DNA from: Phycisphaerales bacterium | GTDB taxonomy: Bacteria > Planctomycetota > UBA1135 > UBA2386 | NCBI GenBank assembly: GCA_020247305.1 | Contig: JADCJE010000008.1 | Coordinates: 18,807-82,806, forward strand | Direction of reading: 5' to 3' | Length of the DNA: 64,000 nucleotides | Part shown: in pieces, positions 25,385 through 37,840 of the stretch | Position numbering within the stretch: the stretch's first letter is position 1 | Layout: every line of letters begins with the position of its first letter | Made by a program: the position numbers and the translations under genes | The notes under the pieces: generated by a model | Database searches by the model: none | Told to the model about the DNA's origin: nothing | What the model saw: only the letters and a program-made list of their open reading frames with translations

Positions 25385-27421
25385 TCAGGGCTTGCGGGCG
25401 ACGACGACGCGGTTGCCCGTGACGTCGAGCACGACGACCGGGCAACCGACGTCGAGCATCTCGCCGCGGGTGACCACGTCGACGCGCACGCCGTCGAAGC
25501 GGGCGAAGCCGGCGGGGCGCAGCGGCGACACCGTGTCGCCCGCCTTCCCGACCAGCGCGCGCAGGGCCGGGTCCTCCGCCGTCGCGGCGGCCTGCGGGCC
25601 GCTGAGGATCATCGCCTTGCCAAATCGCGTCTTCGGCAGCAGCTTGAAGGCGAACGACAACACGGCCGGCGACGCCACGGCCTCGACGGCGACGATGGTG
25701 ACGCCGAAGGCAACGGACTGCTGGAAGGCGACGAAGATCGCCGACAGCAGCGCGATCGCGGCGGCCGTGGCGATGACGCCGAAGGACACGAAGACGACCT
25801 CGGCGACGAGCAGCAGCAGGCCGGTGACGCAGAGCAGCAGCACGAGGCCGACGCTGCCGCGTTCGCCGGCACGGTCGGCCGGCGGCGCATGGGCTTCGGC
25901 GGCGACGACGATCCGCGCGCCCTGCACGTAGAGCACGCGCACCGGCGTGCCCGCCTCGACGAAGGCGCCTTCGGTGACGACGTCGAGGCGCTCGCCGTCG
26001 ATCGCCATGGCGCCGGTCGGACGCAGCACGGTGGCGGCGACGCCGACGCGTCCGACGTACGCCGTCAGACCGCCGTCGCCGACGCCGAGGCCGCTGCCCG
26101 CGCTCGCCAGCGCCGATGCCGGCGCCGGCGGCGCCAGGAACACGCGGTTGAACCACGGCACCTTCGGCAGCACGCGCCACAGCACCGCGCCCAACGCCAT
26201 GGTGGCCGCGAGCAACAGCGTCAGGCCGCCGAGGTTGGCGAGCAGGAGCGCTTCCTCGGCCTCGGTGCGCGGCAGCACGAACGACTGGCGGCTGAGCACG
26301 AGCGCCAGCGCGAGGCACAGGAAGCCGACCGCACCGAACACCACCGTGCCGGGCAGCAGGAACACCTCGACGGCGATCGCGACGATGCCGAGGAAGAAGA
26401 CGACGATCTCGGCGACGTCGGCGAGGCCGACGAGGTAGCCGTGGAACATCGCGAGCAGCAGGAACGCCGCGCCGAGCAGCCCGGGCAGGCCGACGCCGGG
26501 CGTCTTGACCTCGACGATCAACAGCAGGAAGCCGGCGACCAGCAGGAACGGCTGCAGCAGTTCGAGCCAGCCGACCATGTCCTCGACCCACGAGCCGGCG
26601 AGCTCGGCCAGCGCAGCGCGATCGAACGCGAGCACCTCGGCGAGCTGGTCGAAGGACTGCAGCGTGCCCTGTGACAGGCCGAACTCCTCGGCCTCGGCGG
26701 CGCTGAGCACGAGCGGCCGCGTCAGCGCGCGTTCGCCCAGCAGCTTGCCGCCCGCCGCCTGCAGCGGCGCGATCTCGCTGCGTTCGAGCACCTGCTGGCG
26801 CTCGACGCCGCCCAGGCGCACGGTCGCGGCGACGAGCTGCATGCGCGGGTCGGCCATCGCCAGCGCCAGCTTCTCGGCGTCGGGGCGCAGCTTCGGATCG
26901 CGCGCCTGCAGCCGCATCGCCATCGCCGCGCGCGCCGCGGCGAAGCGGGCCTCGGTGGCGGCGTCCGGCGCGCCGCTCAGCAGTTCGCCGAGGTCCTGCT
27001 CGGGCTTCTCGACCTCGCCCCAGTCGGCGCGCGGCAGGCAGTAGATGCGGTCGCAGCACAGCGCGAGCGCGGCCGCGCCATGCACGACGCGGCCCGACAG
27101 CACCGCCACCGTGGGCACGGTGGTCTTCTGCACGTGGTCGAGCAGGCTCTGCACGTCGCTCACCGACTCGCCTTGGCTGCCGGCGTCGTCGAGTCGGAAG
27201 ACGACGAACGAACTGTCGGCGGCATCGGCGGCGCGCAACAGCCGGTGGCACCGCGCCAGCTCGGTCGTGCCGAGCTTGCCGCGGATGGTGATCGACAGCA
27301 CGCGCGGCCCTGCGGCCTGCTGGCTGCCCGGCCCAGCCGCGCCCTGGGCAGGCAGTGCGGCACAGAGGGCGACCAGCGCGAGCGCGAACCACGACGCCAG
27401 GCGGCGGAACGGCGAGATCAC
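25385..27421 (-). CDS. NfeD-family membrane protein with degenerate ClpP-like domain and two NfeD modules
   Basis: 678 aa from GTG 27421, chosen because a signal peptide ([20 protein letters not shown]) begins there and a TACACC box sits 7 nt upstream; GTG 27457 is an alternative. Residues ~40-230 resemble the NfeD ClpP-class protease, but where the active-site Ser should be (A-S-x-G) the sequence is [16 protein letters not shown], so it is probably inactive. Four or five helices, an OB fold ([19 protein letters not shown]), a second membrane cluster ([19 protein letters not shown]) and a second OB fold ([19 protein letters not shown]) follow. The duplicated membrane-OB unit is unusual. It is a partner of the SPFH protein encoded next. 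Confidence 0.85.
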   Translation of the reverse strand: MISPFRRLASWFALALVALCAALPAQGAAGPGSQQAAGPRVLSITIRGKLGTTELARCHRLLRAADAADSSFVVFRLDDAGSQGESVSDVQSLLDHVQKTTVPTVAVLSGRVVHGAAALALCCDRIYCLPRADWGEVEKPEQDLGELLSGAPDAATEARFAAARAAMAMRLQARDPKLRPDAEKLALAMADPRMQLVAATVRLGGVERQQVLERSEIAPLQAAGGKLLGERALTRPLVLSAAEAEEFGLSQGTLQSFDQLAEVLAFDRAALAELAGSWVEDMVGWLELLQPFLLVAGFLLLIVEVKTPGVGLPGLLGAAFLLLAMFHGYLVGLADVAEIVVFFLGIVAIAVEVFLLPGTVVFGAVGFLCLALALVLSRQSFVLPRTEAEEALLLANLGGLTLLLAATMALGAVLWRVLPKVPWFNRVFLAPPAPASALASAGSGLGVGDGGLTAYVGRVGVAATVLRPTGAMAIDGERLDVVTEGAFVEAGTPVRVLYVQGARIVVAAEAHAPPADRAGERGSVGLVLLLCVTGLLLLVAEVVFVSFGVIATAAAIALLSAIFVAFQQSVAFGVTIVAVEAVASPAVLSFAFKLLPKTRFGKAMILSGPQAAATAEDPALRALVGKAGDTVSPLRPAGFARFDGVRVDVVTRGEMLDVGCPVVVLDVTGNRVVVARKP

Positions 27422-27428
27422 GGGCAAA

Positions 27429-27434
27429 GGTGTA
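27429..27434 (-). promoter_or_regulatory. Candidate -10 (TACACC) of the nfeD-floA operon
   Basis: Minus-strand TACACC ends 7 nt before GTG 27421, the same placement as other operon heads here. It helps decide the start codon. Confidence 0.3.
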
Positions 27435-27505
27435 GCAAAGTGTCCCGGGCGGCGCACGACCTGTCGGCCGCCTCCCGCCGCTTGCGCGCCCCGCCGCGCC
27501 CGCCG

Positions 27506-29350
27506 TCAGCGCGCCGCCGCCAGCGCGTCGAGGGCCAGCAGCGCCATCGCGGTGCCGTAGCAGCGGCCGAGTTCGTGGCTGTCGACGAAGGCGCCGTCGA
27601 ACTCCGGCAGGTCGAGCACCAGCGCGCGCATCTGCCGCTGCAGCGGCAAGCGTGCCGCCGCGTCGTCCACACGGGCCGCGGCCTCGGCGCGCGCCAGCAG
27701 GTCGAACCAGAAGAAGAAGCCGCCGTAGCCGTGGCGGTCGGCGTGGTCGTCGTACTTGCGCACCGCGGCGAGCAGGCCGTGGTGGCGCTGACCGGCCTCC
27801 ACCGCGGCGCGCAGCTTGTCCTGGTCGCTGGCGCCGAACAGGTACAGCCCGAGTTCGCACAGCGGCATGCGCCCCGCCGCCGACTCGATCGAGGCCCGCG
27901 GCTTGCCCTTCGCGGTGTGCCCGTACGTGAAGGCGCCGGCGTCGGTGCGGTTCATCGCCAGCGCGCGCAGTCCCCTGTCGACGTTGTCCTGCGGCACCTC
28001 GATGCCCGCCTGCCTGGCGAAGTGCAGCGCCTGCAGCGCGGTCGCGATCGCGAACGGATTGCCGTACTCGTGGAACCACACGCCGGTCTCCGGCTGCAGC
28101 GCCACCAGCGCGGCGACCCCGCGCTGCAGCGCCGGCCGCACGGCCTCGGCGTCGCCGCCGCGCGCGCGCGTCCACGCGGCGAGGAAGCGCAGCGCGTAGG
28201 CGCGCGCCCACAGGATCTCGTCGCGGTCGGAGACCGCCGCCATGCGGTCGGCCTCGACGTTGGCGCGCATGCGCTGCAACGTCGCCTCGGCGCGCGCCGC
28301 CAGCGCCGCCGGCAGCGGGAACGGCGCCTCCTTGCGCGTCGCCAGCAGCAGCGCCTCGCCGGCGAGGCAGGTCACCGCCGCGTGCACGTTGGGCAGGCCG
28401 TCCGTGCCGCCGAAGTCGTAGATGCTGTCGCGCAGCACGCCGTCGCCGCCGTCCATGGCGACGAGGAAGGCGACGCCGCGGCGCCACAGCTCCGCCTCGT
28501 CGTAGACGCCGGGCAGCCGCGTGCCGTCGACCGGGTCAGCGGCGAGCGCGTTCGGCGGCAGCGGCAGGTAGTCCTCGAAGCCGCGGCGGAACGGGCCATG
28601 GCCCTCGACCTCCAGCGCCGCCTTCCACGCCAGCGGTTGGTCGGGCAGCGCCTTGCCGAGGTCCGTCCAGCGCTGCAGTGCGAGCGTGCGCTGGCCGCTG
28701 CGCAGCAGGGCCGCGCCGACCAGCCAGTGCGCCTCGGCAGCGACCGCGGGCGCCGGATCGGCGGCGAGCACGGCCTCGGCGCGCGCCTGCGCGGCGGGGC
28801 GGTCGCCGTCGCGATAGGCCGCCCACGCCTCGCGCAGCGCCGGGTGGCACGGGAAGCCGTCGGCGGGCGCTTTCGCCACGCGGCGCAGCGGCGCTTCGAA
28901 CCACTCCGGGTGCAGCGTGGTCAACTGATCGACCCGCAGCAGCGTGTTGCCGTCGCCGTCGAGCACGAGGTAGCCCGGTTCGAGGAACTGGTTGCGCACG
29001 AGGCCGCGCTGCTTGGCGGCGTCGCCCTTCGCGGGCTCGGCGACGGGCACGAAGTGCGCCGTCAACAGGTCGATCGTGCTCGGCCACGAGAACGGCCCGC
29101 CGCGCAGGTAGCGGTCGATCTCCGGCTTGCGATCCATCGGCGACGGCTGCACCGCGGGCACGTACCAGAACACCGGCTTGCCGGACTGCTTGGCCTCGGC
29201 GAGCGCGGCGGCGAGATCCTTGCGCCACGGCACCGCGTCGCCGGCGCGAGCGGCGAGGTCGCCGGGGGCGGGGCGCACCTTCTTGGTCGAGTTCTGGGCC
29301 GGGAGGAACGGGAGCAGCCCGAGGACGCAGAGCCACGTGGCGAAGCGCAT
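27506..29350 (-). CDS. Secreted thioredoxin-like protein fused to an alpha/alpha-toroid domain
   Basis: 614 aa with a signal peptide (MRFATWLCVLGLLPFLPAQ). Residues ~40-140 look like a thioredoxin-like DUF255 domain (GKPVFWYVPAVQPSPMDRKP), but the CxxC is replaced by residues without Cys, so no redox role is expected. A TPR-like section (~165-240) follows, then ~350 residues of helix pairs typical of squalene-cyclase/prenyltransferase toroids (GVWFHEYGNPFAIATALQAL, YDDHADRHGYGGFFFWFDLL). Such proteins often bind glycans or substrates in Planctomycetota; function here is unknown. ATG 29350 lies 6 nt from a CATACT box. Divergent from the S46 peptidase gene. Confidence 0.65.
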   Translation of the reverse strand: MRFATWLCVLGLLPFLPAQNSTKKVRPAPGDLAARAGDAVPWRKDLAAALAEAKQSGKPVFWYVPAVQPSPMDRKPEIDRYLRGGPFSWPSTIDLLTAHFVPVAEPAKGDAAKQRGLVRNQFLEPGYLVLDGDGNTLLRVDQLTTLHPEWFEAPLRRVAKAPADGFPCHPALREAWAAYRDGDRPAAQARAEAVLAADPAPAVAAEAHWLVGAALLRSGQRTLALQRWTDLGKALPDQPLAWKAALEVEGHGPFRRGFEDYLPLPPNALAADPVDGTRLPGVYDEAELWRRGVAFLVAMDGGDGVLRDSIYDFGGTDGLPNVHAAVTCLAGEALLLATRKEAPFPLPAALAARAEATLQRMRANVEADRMAAVSDRDEILWARAYALRFLAAWTRARGGDAEAVRPALQRGVAALVALQPETGVWFHEYGNPFAIATALQALHFARQAGIEVPQDNVDRGLRALAMNRTDAGAFTYGHTAKGKPRASIESAAGRMPLCELGLYLFGASDQDKLRAAVEAGQRHHGLLAAVRKYDDHADRHGYGGFFFWFDLLARAEAAARVDDAAARLPLQRQMRALVLDLPEFDGAFVDSHELGRCYGTAMALLALDALAAAR

Positions 29351-29356
29351 CGGCGG

Positions 29357-29362
29357 AGTATG
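29357..29362 (-). promoter_or_regulatory. Leaderless-type -10 (CATACT) of the thioredoxin-like gene
   Basis: Minus strand CATACT-CCGCCG-ATG: the hexamer is 6 nt from the start codon. The spacer CCGCCG is identical in the promoter of the gene starting at 33980. Confidence 0.4.
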
Positions 29363-29488
29363 CCCAATCGCGGACGGGCACGGAGGCCGACACCGCGGAT
29401 TCGCGCGCGTTGGCGGGCGCACGGCGACCTGCGAGCGGCGGCGCCGCGGCGCAGCCATGCCCTGTTTGGATGTTGCGCGGGCCGTGCG

Positions 29489-29494
29489 TAGCCT
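29489..29494 (+). promoter_or_regulatory. Promoter of the S46 peptidase gene (TTGGAT-N17-TAGCCT)
   Basis: TAGCCT ends 7 nt before ATG 29502, and TTGGAT lies 17 nt upstream of it. This is one of the better -35/-10 pairs in the window, again implying a leaderless mRNA. Confidence 0.45.
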
Positions 29495-29501
29495 GCCGCC
29501 C

Positions 29502-31607
29502 ATGCTCTTCCGTCCCGTCCTGCTCCTCCTCGCCGCCGTCACGTTGCTGCCCGACGAGGGCCAGTGGCTGCCGACCCAGGTCCGCGCCATGGATTGGGCT
29601 GCGCTGCAGAAGCGCGGCATGGTCCTGACCAAGGACCAGTTCTGGCACCCAGAGAACGGCGGCACGCTGTCGGCGACCGTGCAGATCAACGGCTGCACGG
29701 CCTCGTTCGTCAGCAAGGACGGCCTGCTGCTCACCAACCACCACTGCGGCTTCGGCGCGGTCAGCGAACTCAGCACGCCCGAGGACAACCTGCTGCGCGA
29801 CGGCTTCGCGGCCAAGGACCGCGGCAGTGAACGGCCGGCGCCGGGCATGGTCGCAGCGGTGCTCAAGCGCATCGAGGACGTGACCGCCGTGGTGCACGCC
29901 GAGCAGCAGAAGGCGAAGAGCGACCTCGAGCGCTTCGAGGTCACGCAGCGCACGCTGCAGAAGCTGGTCGCCGAGGGCGAGAAGCGCGAGGCGAACACCA
30001 AGTGCTCGGTGGCCTCGTTCCTCGAGGGCAAGGAGTACCACCTCTACTACCGCACGCAGATCCGCGACGTGCGGCTCGTCTACGCGCCGCCGCGCGCCAT
30101 CGGCGAGTTCGGCGGCGAGGTCGACAACTGGGAGTGGCCGCGCCACACCGGCGACTTCATGTTCTTCCGCGCCTACGTGGCGCCGGACGGCGCGGTGCGC
30201 GACCACCACCCGGAGAACGTCCCCTACCAGGCCCAGCACTTCCTGCCGGTGTCGACCGACGGCGTGCAGCAGGGCGACCTCGCGATCATCATGGGCTATC
30301 CGGGCCGCACGCAGCGCTACAAGACGAGCCGCGGCGTGATGACGCAGCAGGGCTACGTCTACCCGCGCCGGCTCGACGTGCTGACGCGCGCGATCGCCGT
30401 GCTGGAAGCCGCCGGCCGCACCGACGAACGGCTCGGCCTCGCCGTCGCCGACCGCGTCAAGTCGCTGGCGAACGTGCAGAAGAACGCCTCCGGCATGATC
30501 TTCGGCTTGCGCAACAACGGCACCGCCGCGCGCAAGCTGCGCGAAGAGGAGGAGTTCACCGCCTTCGTGAAGGCCGCGGGCAAGGCCGAGTGGAACGGCG
30601 TGCTCGCCGAGATGCTGGCGATCGACGAGGCCGAAGCCGCGGTGATCGAGAAGGAGACGACGATGGCGTTCCTCGGCCTGCTCGGCGAGGACGTGCCGCT
30701 GCTCGGCGCCATGATCGAGGCCTGCGGCAGCGCGCTGGCGAGCCCGATCGGCAAGGCGCCGAGCCGCGTCGTGCAGGTCCTCGGCAGCGACGAACTGACC
30801 GCGCATTGGGAGACGATCCAGCAGCCGCTGCTGCGCATCCTCGCCGGCGAGGTCGGCGGCCTGTCCGCCGCGCAGCGCATCGCCGGCACGGACTTCCTGG
30901 CCGACGGCGAGAAGGCCGTCGAGGCGATGCTCGCCGCCACGACGATGCGCGACGCCGCCGCCCGCAAGGCGCTGTTCGCCGCCGGCAAGGATGCGATCAC
31001 CGCGAGCGCGGACCCGATGGTGCAACTCGCGCGCGCGCTCGCCGGCGAGCGCGTGGCCACCGTCCAGCGGCAGCGCGAGCGCTTCGGCAAGCTGCTCGAC
31101 GTCGGCCGCCGCTGGATCCAGGCGCAGGAGTCGTTCCGCGGCCAGTCGTTCTATCCCGACGCCAACAGCACGCTGCGCGTGTCGATCGCCGAGGTCGCGG
31201 GCTACTCGCCGCGCGAGGCGGTGACGTACGCGCCCCACACCACGGTCGCCGGCCTGCTGCAGAAGGAGACCGGCAAGGAGCCGTTCGCCAACCCCAAGGC
31301 GCTGCTGGCGGCGGCGGCGACGCGGCAGCAGTCGCGCTGGTTCGACAAGCGGCTCGGCGACGTGCCGGTCTGCTTCCTGACCAACGGCGACACCACCGGC
31401 GGCAACTCCGGTTCGCCGGTCGTCGACGGCAAGGGCCGTCTCATCGGCCTCAACTTCGACCGGGTCTTCGAGAACGTCGCCGGCGACTTCGGCTGGAGCA
31501 GGGAGCGCTCGCGCAACGTCGTCTGCGACGTGCGCTACGTGCTCTGGGTCGTCGAGTCGGTCATGCCGAGCCCGGCGCTGCTCGGCGAGTTGCTGACGAC
31601 GAAGTGA
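29502..31607 (+). CDS. S46-family dipeptidyl peptidase, DPP11-type (Asp/Glu specific)
   Basis: 701 aa, the usual size, with a signal peptide (MLFRPVLLLLAAVTLLP). The chymotrypsin-like triad is visible: His80/81 in TNHHCG, Asp208 in DNWEWPRHTGDF, and Ser636 in GGNSGSPV. An inserted all-helical domain (~260-520) lies between. Eighteen residues after the Ser, at the site that decides P1 preference (Arg673 in Porphyromonas DPP11, Gly in DPP7), the residue is Arg654 (GLNFDRVF). It should therefore release dipeptides with Asp or Glu in second position, outside the cytoplasm. Together with the M28 enzyme this indicates use of external peptides. Confidence 0.93.
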   Translation: MLFRPVLLLLAAVTLLPDEGQWLPTQVRAMDWAALQKRGMVLTKDQFWHPENGGTLSATVQINGCTASFVSKDGLLLTNHHCGFGAVSELSTPEDNLLRDGFAAKDRGSERPAPGMVAAVLKRIEDVTAVVHAEQQKAKSDLERFEVTQRTLQKLVAEGEKREANTKCSVASFLEGKEYHLYYRTQIRDVRLVYAPPRAIGEFGGEVDNWEWPRHTGDFMFFRAYVAPDGAVRDHHPENVPYQAQHFLPVSTDGVQQGDLAIIMGYPGRTQRYKTSRGVMTQQGYVYPRRLDVLTRAIAVLEAAGRTDERLGLAVADRVKSLANVQKNASGMIFGLRNNGTAARKLREEEEFTAFVKAAGKAEWNGVLAEMLAIDEAEAAVIEKETTMAFLGLLGEDVPLLGAMIEACGSALASPIGKAPSRVVQVLGSDELTAHWETIQQPLLRILAGEVGGLSAAQRIAGTDFLADGEKAVEAMLAATTMRDAAARKALFAAGKDAITASADPMVQLARALAGERVATVQRQRERFGKLLDVGRRWIQAQESFRGQSFYPDANSTLRVSIAEVAGYSPREAVTYAPHTTVAGLLQKETGKEPFANPKALLAAAATRQQSRWFDKRLGDVPVCFLTNGDTTGGNSGSPVVDGKGRLIGLNFDRVFENVAGDFGWSRERSRNVVCDVRYVLWVVESVMPSPALLGELLTTK

Positions 31608-31623
31608 ACGCCGCCGACCGGCG

Positions 31624-32193
31624 TCAGCGCGCGGACGCCGCGGCGGCGTGCGCGCGCTCGACCGCCGGGTCGTAGACGACGACGTCGCGCAGTTCGCGGA
31701 AACGGCCGTCAAGGTCCATGCCGAAGCCGATGACGAACTCGTCGGGGATCTCGAAGCCGAGGAAGTCGACGTCGACCGGCACCACGCGCCGCGACGGCTT
31801 GCTGAGCAGCGAGGCGACGCGGCAGCTGCGCGCGCCGCCGGCCAGGAAATGGCGCTTGAGCGCGTCGATCGTGCGGCCGGTGTCGACGATGTCCTCCAGC
31901 AGCAGCACGTCGCGGCCGCGCACCGGCAGGTCGGCGCCGAGCAGGATCTTCACCGCGCCGGTGCTGGCCGTGCCGGCGTACGACGAGGCGCGCACCTCGT
32001 GCACGGGCAGCGGCGTCGGCAGGTGCTGCTGCAGCAGGCGCGCGAACGGCCGCGCGCCCTCGATGACGGCGACCAGCAGCGGCGGCTCGCTGCCCATCGC
32101 CTCGGCGACGGCGCGGGCGAGTTCGCGGGCACGGCGCACGATCAGGTCGTGCGGGAAGAGGACGCGGAAGGGCGGCGAGTCGGGCTGGGTCAC
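31624..32193 (-). CDS. hpt: Hypoxanthine(-guanine) phosphoribosyltransferase
   Basis: 189 aa from GTG 32193. The PRPP-binding motif LLLEDIVDTGRTID (residues ~97-110, acidic pair Glu100-Asp101) is the HPRT type. Also present are VAVIEGARPFARLL and EVRASSYAGTASTGAVKIL (flexible loop with Ser-Tyr), and the base-binding end VDFLGFEIPDEFVIGFGMDL. It salvages hypoxanthine or guanine to nucleotides in the cytoplasm. Its GTG overlaps the stop of the secreted MBL/lamin-tail protein gene (GTGA), so hpt is translated from that transcript, an unexpected pairing. Confidence 0.93.
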   Translation of the reverse strand: MTQPDSPPFRVLFPHDLIVRRARELARAVAEAMGSEPPLLVAVIEGARPFARLLQQHLPTPLPVHEVRASSYAGTASTGAVKILLGADLPVRGRDVLLLEDIVDTGRTIDALKRHFLAGGARSCRVASLLSKPSRRVVPVDVDFLGFEIPDEFVIGFGMDLDGRFRELRDVVVYDPAVERAHAAAASAR

Positions 32194-33980
32194 GGGAGCA
32201 CGAATGGCACGGCGGCGGAGACGCCGGGAACGGCGAGGTTGAGGTCGAGGACGATGTGCGCGGCGTACAGCGGCACGCCGGCGACCGGATTGGGCTGCGG
32301 GATGGCGACGTCGATGCTGCGGTAGCCGAGCGTCGGCACGAAGGCGAAGAAGCCGGGCGCGCCGAGCGCCGCCTGGAACAGCGGATCGAAGGCGAGCGGG
32401 ATCACCGCGCCGCCGAACGGCGTCGCCGGCGTCGTCGCGTACGCAAGCCCGAGCACGCTGAACAGGCCAGGGAACTCGAACGCCGTGCCGTGCACGGTGA
32501 AGCGGCCGTTGTCGATCGAGACGCCGCAGCGGACCGGATGGGTCGTCGCGTCGCTCGGGTTGCCGCGACCGGGCGAACCGCGGTCGCCGGGGCCGTAGAC
32601 CTGCGGCGCCGCCGCCCAGTTCGCGCTCGTGTTCGCCCCCAGCAGATCGCGGCGCTCGGCGGCGACGCCGCTGCCGCCGGGGAAGGCCGTCGTGTAGGCG
32701 ATCGAGTCGACGACGGCGCCGGCCTGGTCGAGCGCCACCGTGTCGCTGGTGTCGCCGAGCGCGATCGTGCCGAACGGCAGCGCCATGCCGAGCGGCTGGC
32801 CGCCGTTGCGCGACGGCGCGCCGTCGACCTGGAACAGCATCGGCCGCCCGGGCACGAGCAGGAAGTTGCTGGCCAGCGTCACGGCGGCGCTGTTGTCGAC
32901 CAGCCGCAGGCCGCGCAGGCCGACCGGCTTGCTGCCGACGTTGACCACTTCGACGTACTCGCCGTTGGTGTCCGGCACGATCGCCGGGTTGCGCTGCAGC
33001 TCGCTCAGGCGCACGTCGCCGGGCTGCAGCGCCGGCGTCGCCACTTCGTCGCAGTAGAAGTCGAGGAAGTCGCCGGCCGTCGAGGCGGCGCGGTACCGCC
33101 GGCCGTCGGTGTCGATGCGGATCGTGCCGGCCACGCCGAAGCCGATCGTGCTGGCGCTGCCGGTGGTCGTCGACAGCAGCGCGCGCGCCGCCGCCGCCTG
33201 GTTGAGGCGGTTGACGACGGTCGCGGTCGGATGGCCGAACGAGTTGCCGAGGCCGCACGACACCACGGCCAGTTCCGGCCGCAGGTTGGCGACGAGGTTG
33301 AGGCTCGTCGACGTGCTGCTGCCGTGGTGGTTCAGCTTGTAGACGTCGACGTCGCCGCAGGCGAGCGACGCCGGCGTTTCGACGTCGGCCGTGCTGCTGC
33401 CGCCGCCGGTAAGGTCGCCGCCGAGCCACATCGAGAAGCTGCCGTACTCCAGGCGCAGCGTCAGCGAGCGCGAGTTCTCCTCCTGCGCCGAGGCGGTCGG
33501 GTCGACGAACGCGCCGCCGAGCACGTTGCCGTTGAGCGCGATGACGCGGATCTGCGCCCCGCCGCCGAGCGGGTAGACGGCGCCGAGCGGCGCGAACTGG
33601 CGGCGGCTGCCGGCGGCGGCGACGTACTGCGTGACGTTCTGCGTCGTCGGCCGGTTGACGTCGCCGCGGTCGATCGCGGCGGTGAACGGCAGCGCGTTGA
33701 GCACCTCGTCGAGGCCGCCGGCGTGGTCCTCGTGGAAGTGCGACAGGAACGTGTAGCCGTAGCCCGTCGGCTGCAGCGCCGCGATCGCCGGCAGCATCGC
33801 CGCCGAGCCTTGGCCGGTCGGTCCGGCGTCGACCACGTGCACGGTGCCGTCCGGCGCCTTGATGACGACGCCGTCGCCCTGGCCGACGTTGACGAGGAGC
33901 ACCGCGAGCCCGGCCGGCGCATCGCCTTGGCTACCCTGCGGCAGCGCGACGGCGAACAGGGCGAGGACGGCGGCGAGCAT
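32190..33980 (-). CDS. Secreted metallo-beta-lactamase-fold protein with lamin-tail domain
   Basis: 596 aa with a signal peptide (MLAAVLALFAVALPQG). Residues ~25-270 are a ComEC/Rec2-like MBL hydrolase: VNVGQGDGVVIK, metal motif HFHEDHAGG, GDVDVYKLNHHGS, and LLSTTTGSASTI. A lamin-tail domain follows (~325-450, VRLSELQRNPAIVPDTNGEYVE), then a ~120-residue C-terminal beta domain ending in VPFVLP. MBL proteins of this branch are often extracellular nucleases or phosphodiesterases, and a lamin-tail domain commonly accompanies them; nucleic-acid degradation outside the cell, feeding base salvage by the coupled hpt, is an attractive inference. Membrane channel segments of ComEC are absent. Confidence 0.85.
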   Translation of the reverse strand: MLAAVLALFAVALPQGSQGDAPAGLAVLLVNVGQGDGVVIKAPDGTVHVVDAGPTGQGSAAMLPAIAALQPTGYGYTFLSHFHEDHAGGLDEVLNALPFTAAIDRGDVNRPTTQNVTQYVAAAGSRRQFAPLGAVYPLGGGAQIRVIALNGNVLGGAFVDPTASAQEENSRSLTLRLEYGSFSMWLGGDLTGGGSSTADVETPASLACGDVDVYKLNHHGSSTSTSLNLVANLRPELAVVSCGLGNSFGHPTATVVNRLNQAAAARALLSTTTGSASTIGFGVAGTIRIDTDGRRYRAASTAGDFLDFYCDEVATPALQPGDVRLSELQRNPAIVPDTNGEYVEVVNVGSKPVGLRGLRLVDNSAAVTLASNFLLVPGRPMLFQVDGAPSRNGGQPLGMALPFGTIALGDTSDTVALDQAGAVVDSIAYTTAFPGGSGVAAERRDLLGANTSANWAAAPQVYGPGDRGSPGRGNPSDATTHPVRCGVSIDNGRFTVHGTAFEFPGLFSVLGLAYATTPATPFGGAVIPLAFDPLFQAALGAPGFFAFVPTLGYRSIDVAIPQPNPVAGVPLYAAHIVLDLNLAVPGVSAAVPFVLP

Positions 33981-33986
33981 CGGCGG

Positions 33987-33992
33987 AGGATA
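33987..33992 (-). promoter_or_regulatory. Leaderless-type -10 (TATCCT) of the MBL-hpt operon
   Basis: Minus strand TATCCT-CCGCCG-ATG. The box is 6 nt from the start codon; a weak CTGGCC lies 17 nt upstream. Confidence 0.45.
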
Positions 33993-34065
33993 GCGGCCGC
34001 GACCGCGCCGGCCAGGAGGCGGCGCCGCAGGACGCGCGCCGCGTTGGCCGCGGCGGCGCCGACGC

Positions 34066-34071
34066 TATGGT
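34066..34071 (+). promoter_or_regulatory. Promoter of the uracil PRTase-like gene (TTGGCC-N16-TATGGT)
   Basis: TATGGT ends 10 nt before ATG 34082, with TTGGCC 16 nt upstream. The box contains the alternative in-frame ATG 34067, which argues against that codon being the start. Confidence 0.4.
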
Positions 34072-34081
34072 GCGCGACGCC

Positions 34082-36209
<2,128 letters not shown>

Positions 36210-36310
36210 GCCCGGCGCCGCGCGGCCCCGCCCGCGGCGGCCTGCCGGCGGTCGCGGCTCGGGCTGTCCCCGGCCGCCGCAAAGGGTTAGGCTTCGGCGT
36301 CTTCCGCGCC

Positions 36311-36688
36311 ATGAAACGCCCCACCGAGGCCGCGTCGAACTTCCCCTACTGGGTGACCCTCGGCAGCCTCGCGCTCGCGCTGTGGCTGTTCTTCCGCCAC
36401 ACCGTCCCGGCGGTGCACGACCGCGCCGACCTGCGCGCCAACGCCGACCAGCTGCGGCAACTGCGCCGGGACTACGACGGCGCGATCCAACAGGCGCGAC
36501 TGGGCGTCGGGCCGAACGCCCACTACGACCTGCAGGCCCTGCTGGTCGCGATCGACCAGCGCGGCTTCACGCCCTACGAACTTTGCGCAACCTACCCCGA
36601 ACGCGCGTCGAAGGTAACCCCGCCGGAGCCCGGCGAGGACAGCCAGCCGACCCCGGGCGCCCAGCCGCCGTCGGACGCCGGAAGATGA
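36311..36688 (+). CDS. FtsB/DivIC-like small bitopic membrane protein
   Basis: 125 aa: a ten-residue cytoplasmic start, one helix (FPYWVTLGSLALALWLFFRH), then a short coiled coil (RADLRANADQLRQLRRDYDGAIQQ) and a Pro-rich tail. This is the topology and size of FtsB/DivIC, which bridges FtsL and FtsQ at the division site. The position after eno supports it, since eno-ftsB adjacency is common in Gram-negative bacteria. The coiled coil is short and the tail is disordered, so the assignment is tentative. A TAGGCT box 17 nt upstream (36288-36293) may give it its own promoter. Confidence 0.55.
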   Translation: MKRPTEAASNFPYWVTLGSLALALWLFFRHTVPAVHDRADLRANADQLRQLRRDYDGAIQQARLGVGPNAHYDLQALLVAIDQRGFTPYELCATYPERASKVTPPEPGEDSQPTPGAQPPSDAGR

Positions 36689-36784
36689 AGCCGAAGCAAT
36701 CGTCGGACGTGCGCGTCCTGACGACCGCCGCACGACCCCGCCACCGCCCTTCGCCGTCCGCGACCACGATCACCAGCAACCGCC

Positions 36785-37836
<1,052 letters not shown>

Positions 37837-37840
<4 letters not shown>

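Noticed and set aside
34067..34081. ATG 34067 as start of the uracil PRTase-like gene
   Set aside because: It lies inside the TATGGT -10 box; ATG 34082 has the better spacing and begins the recognisable part.
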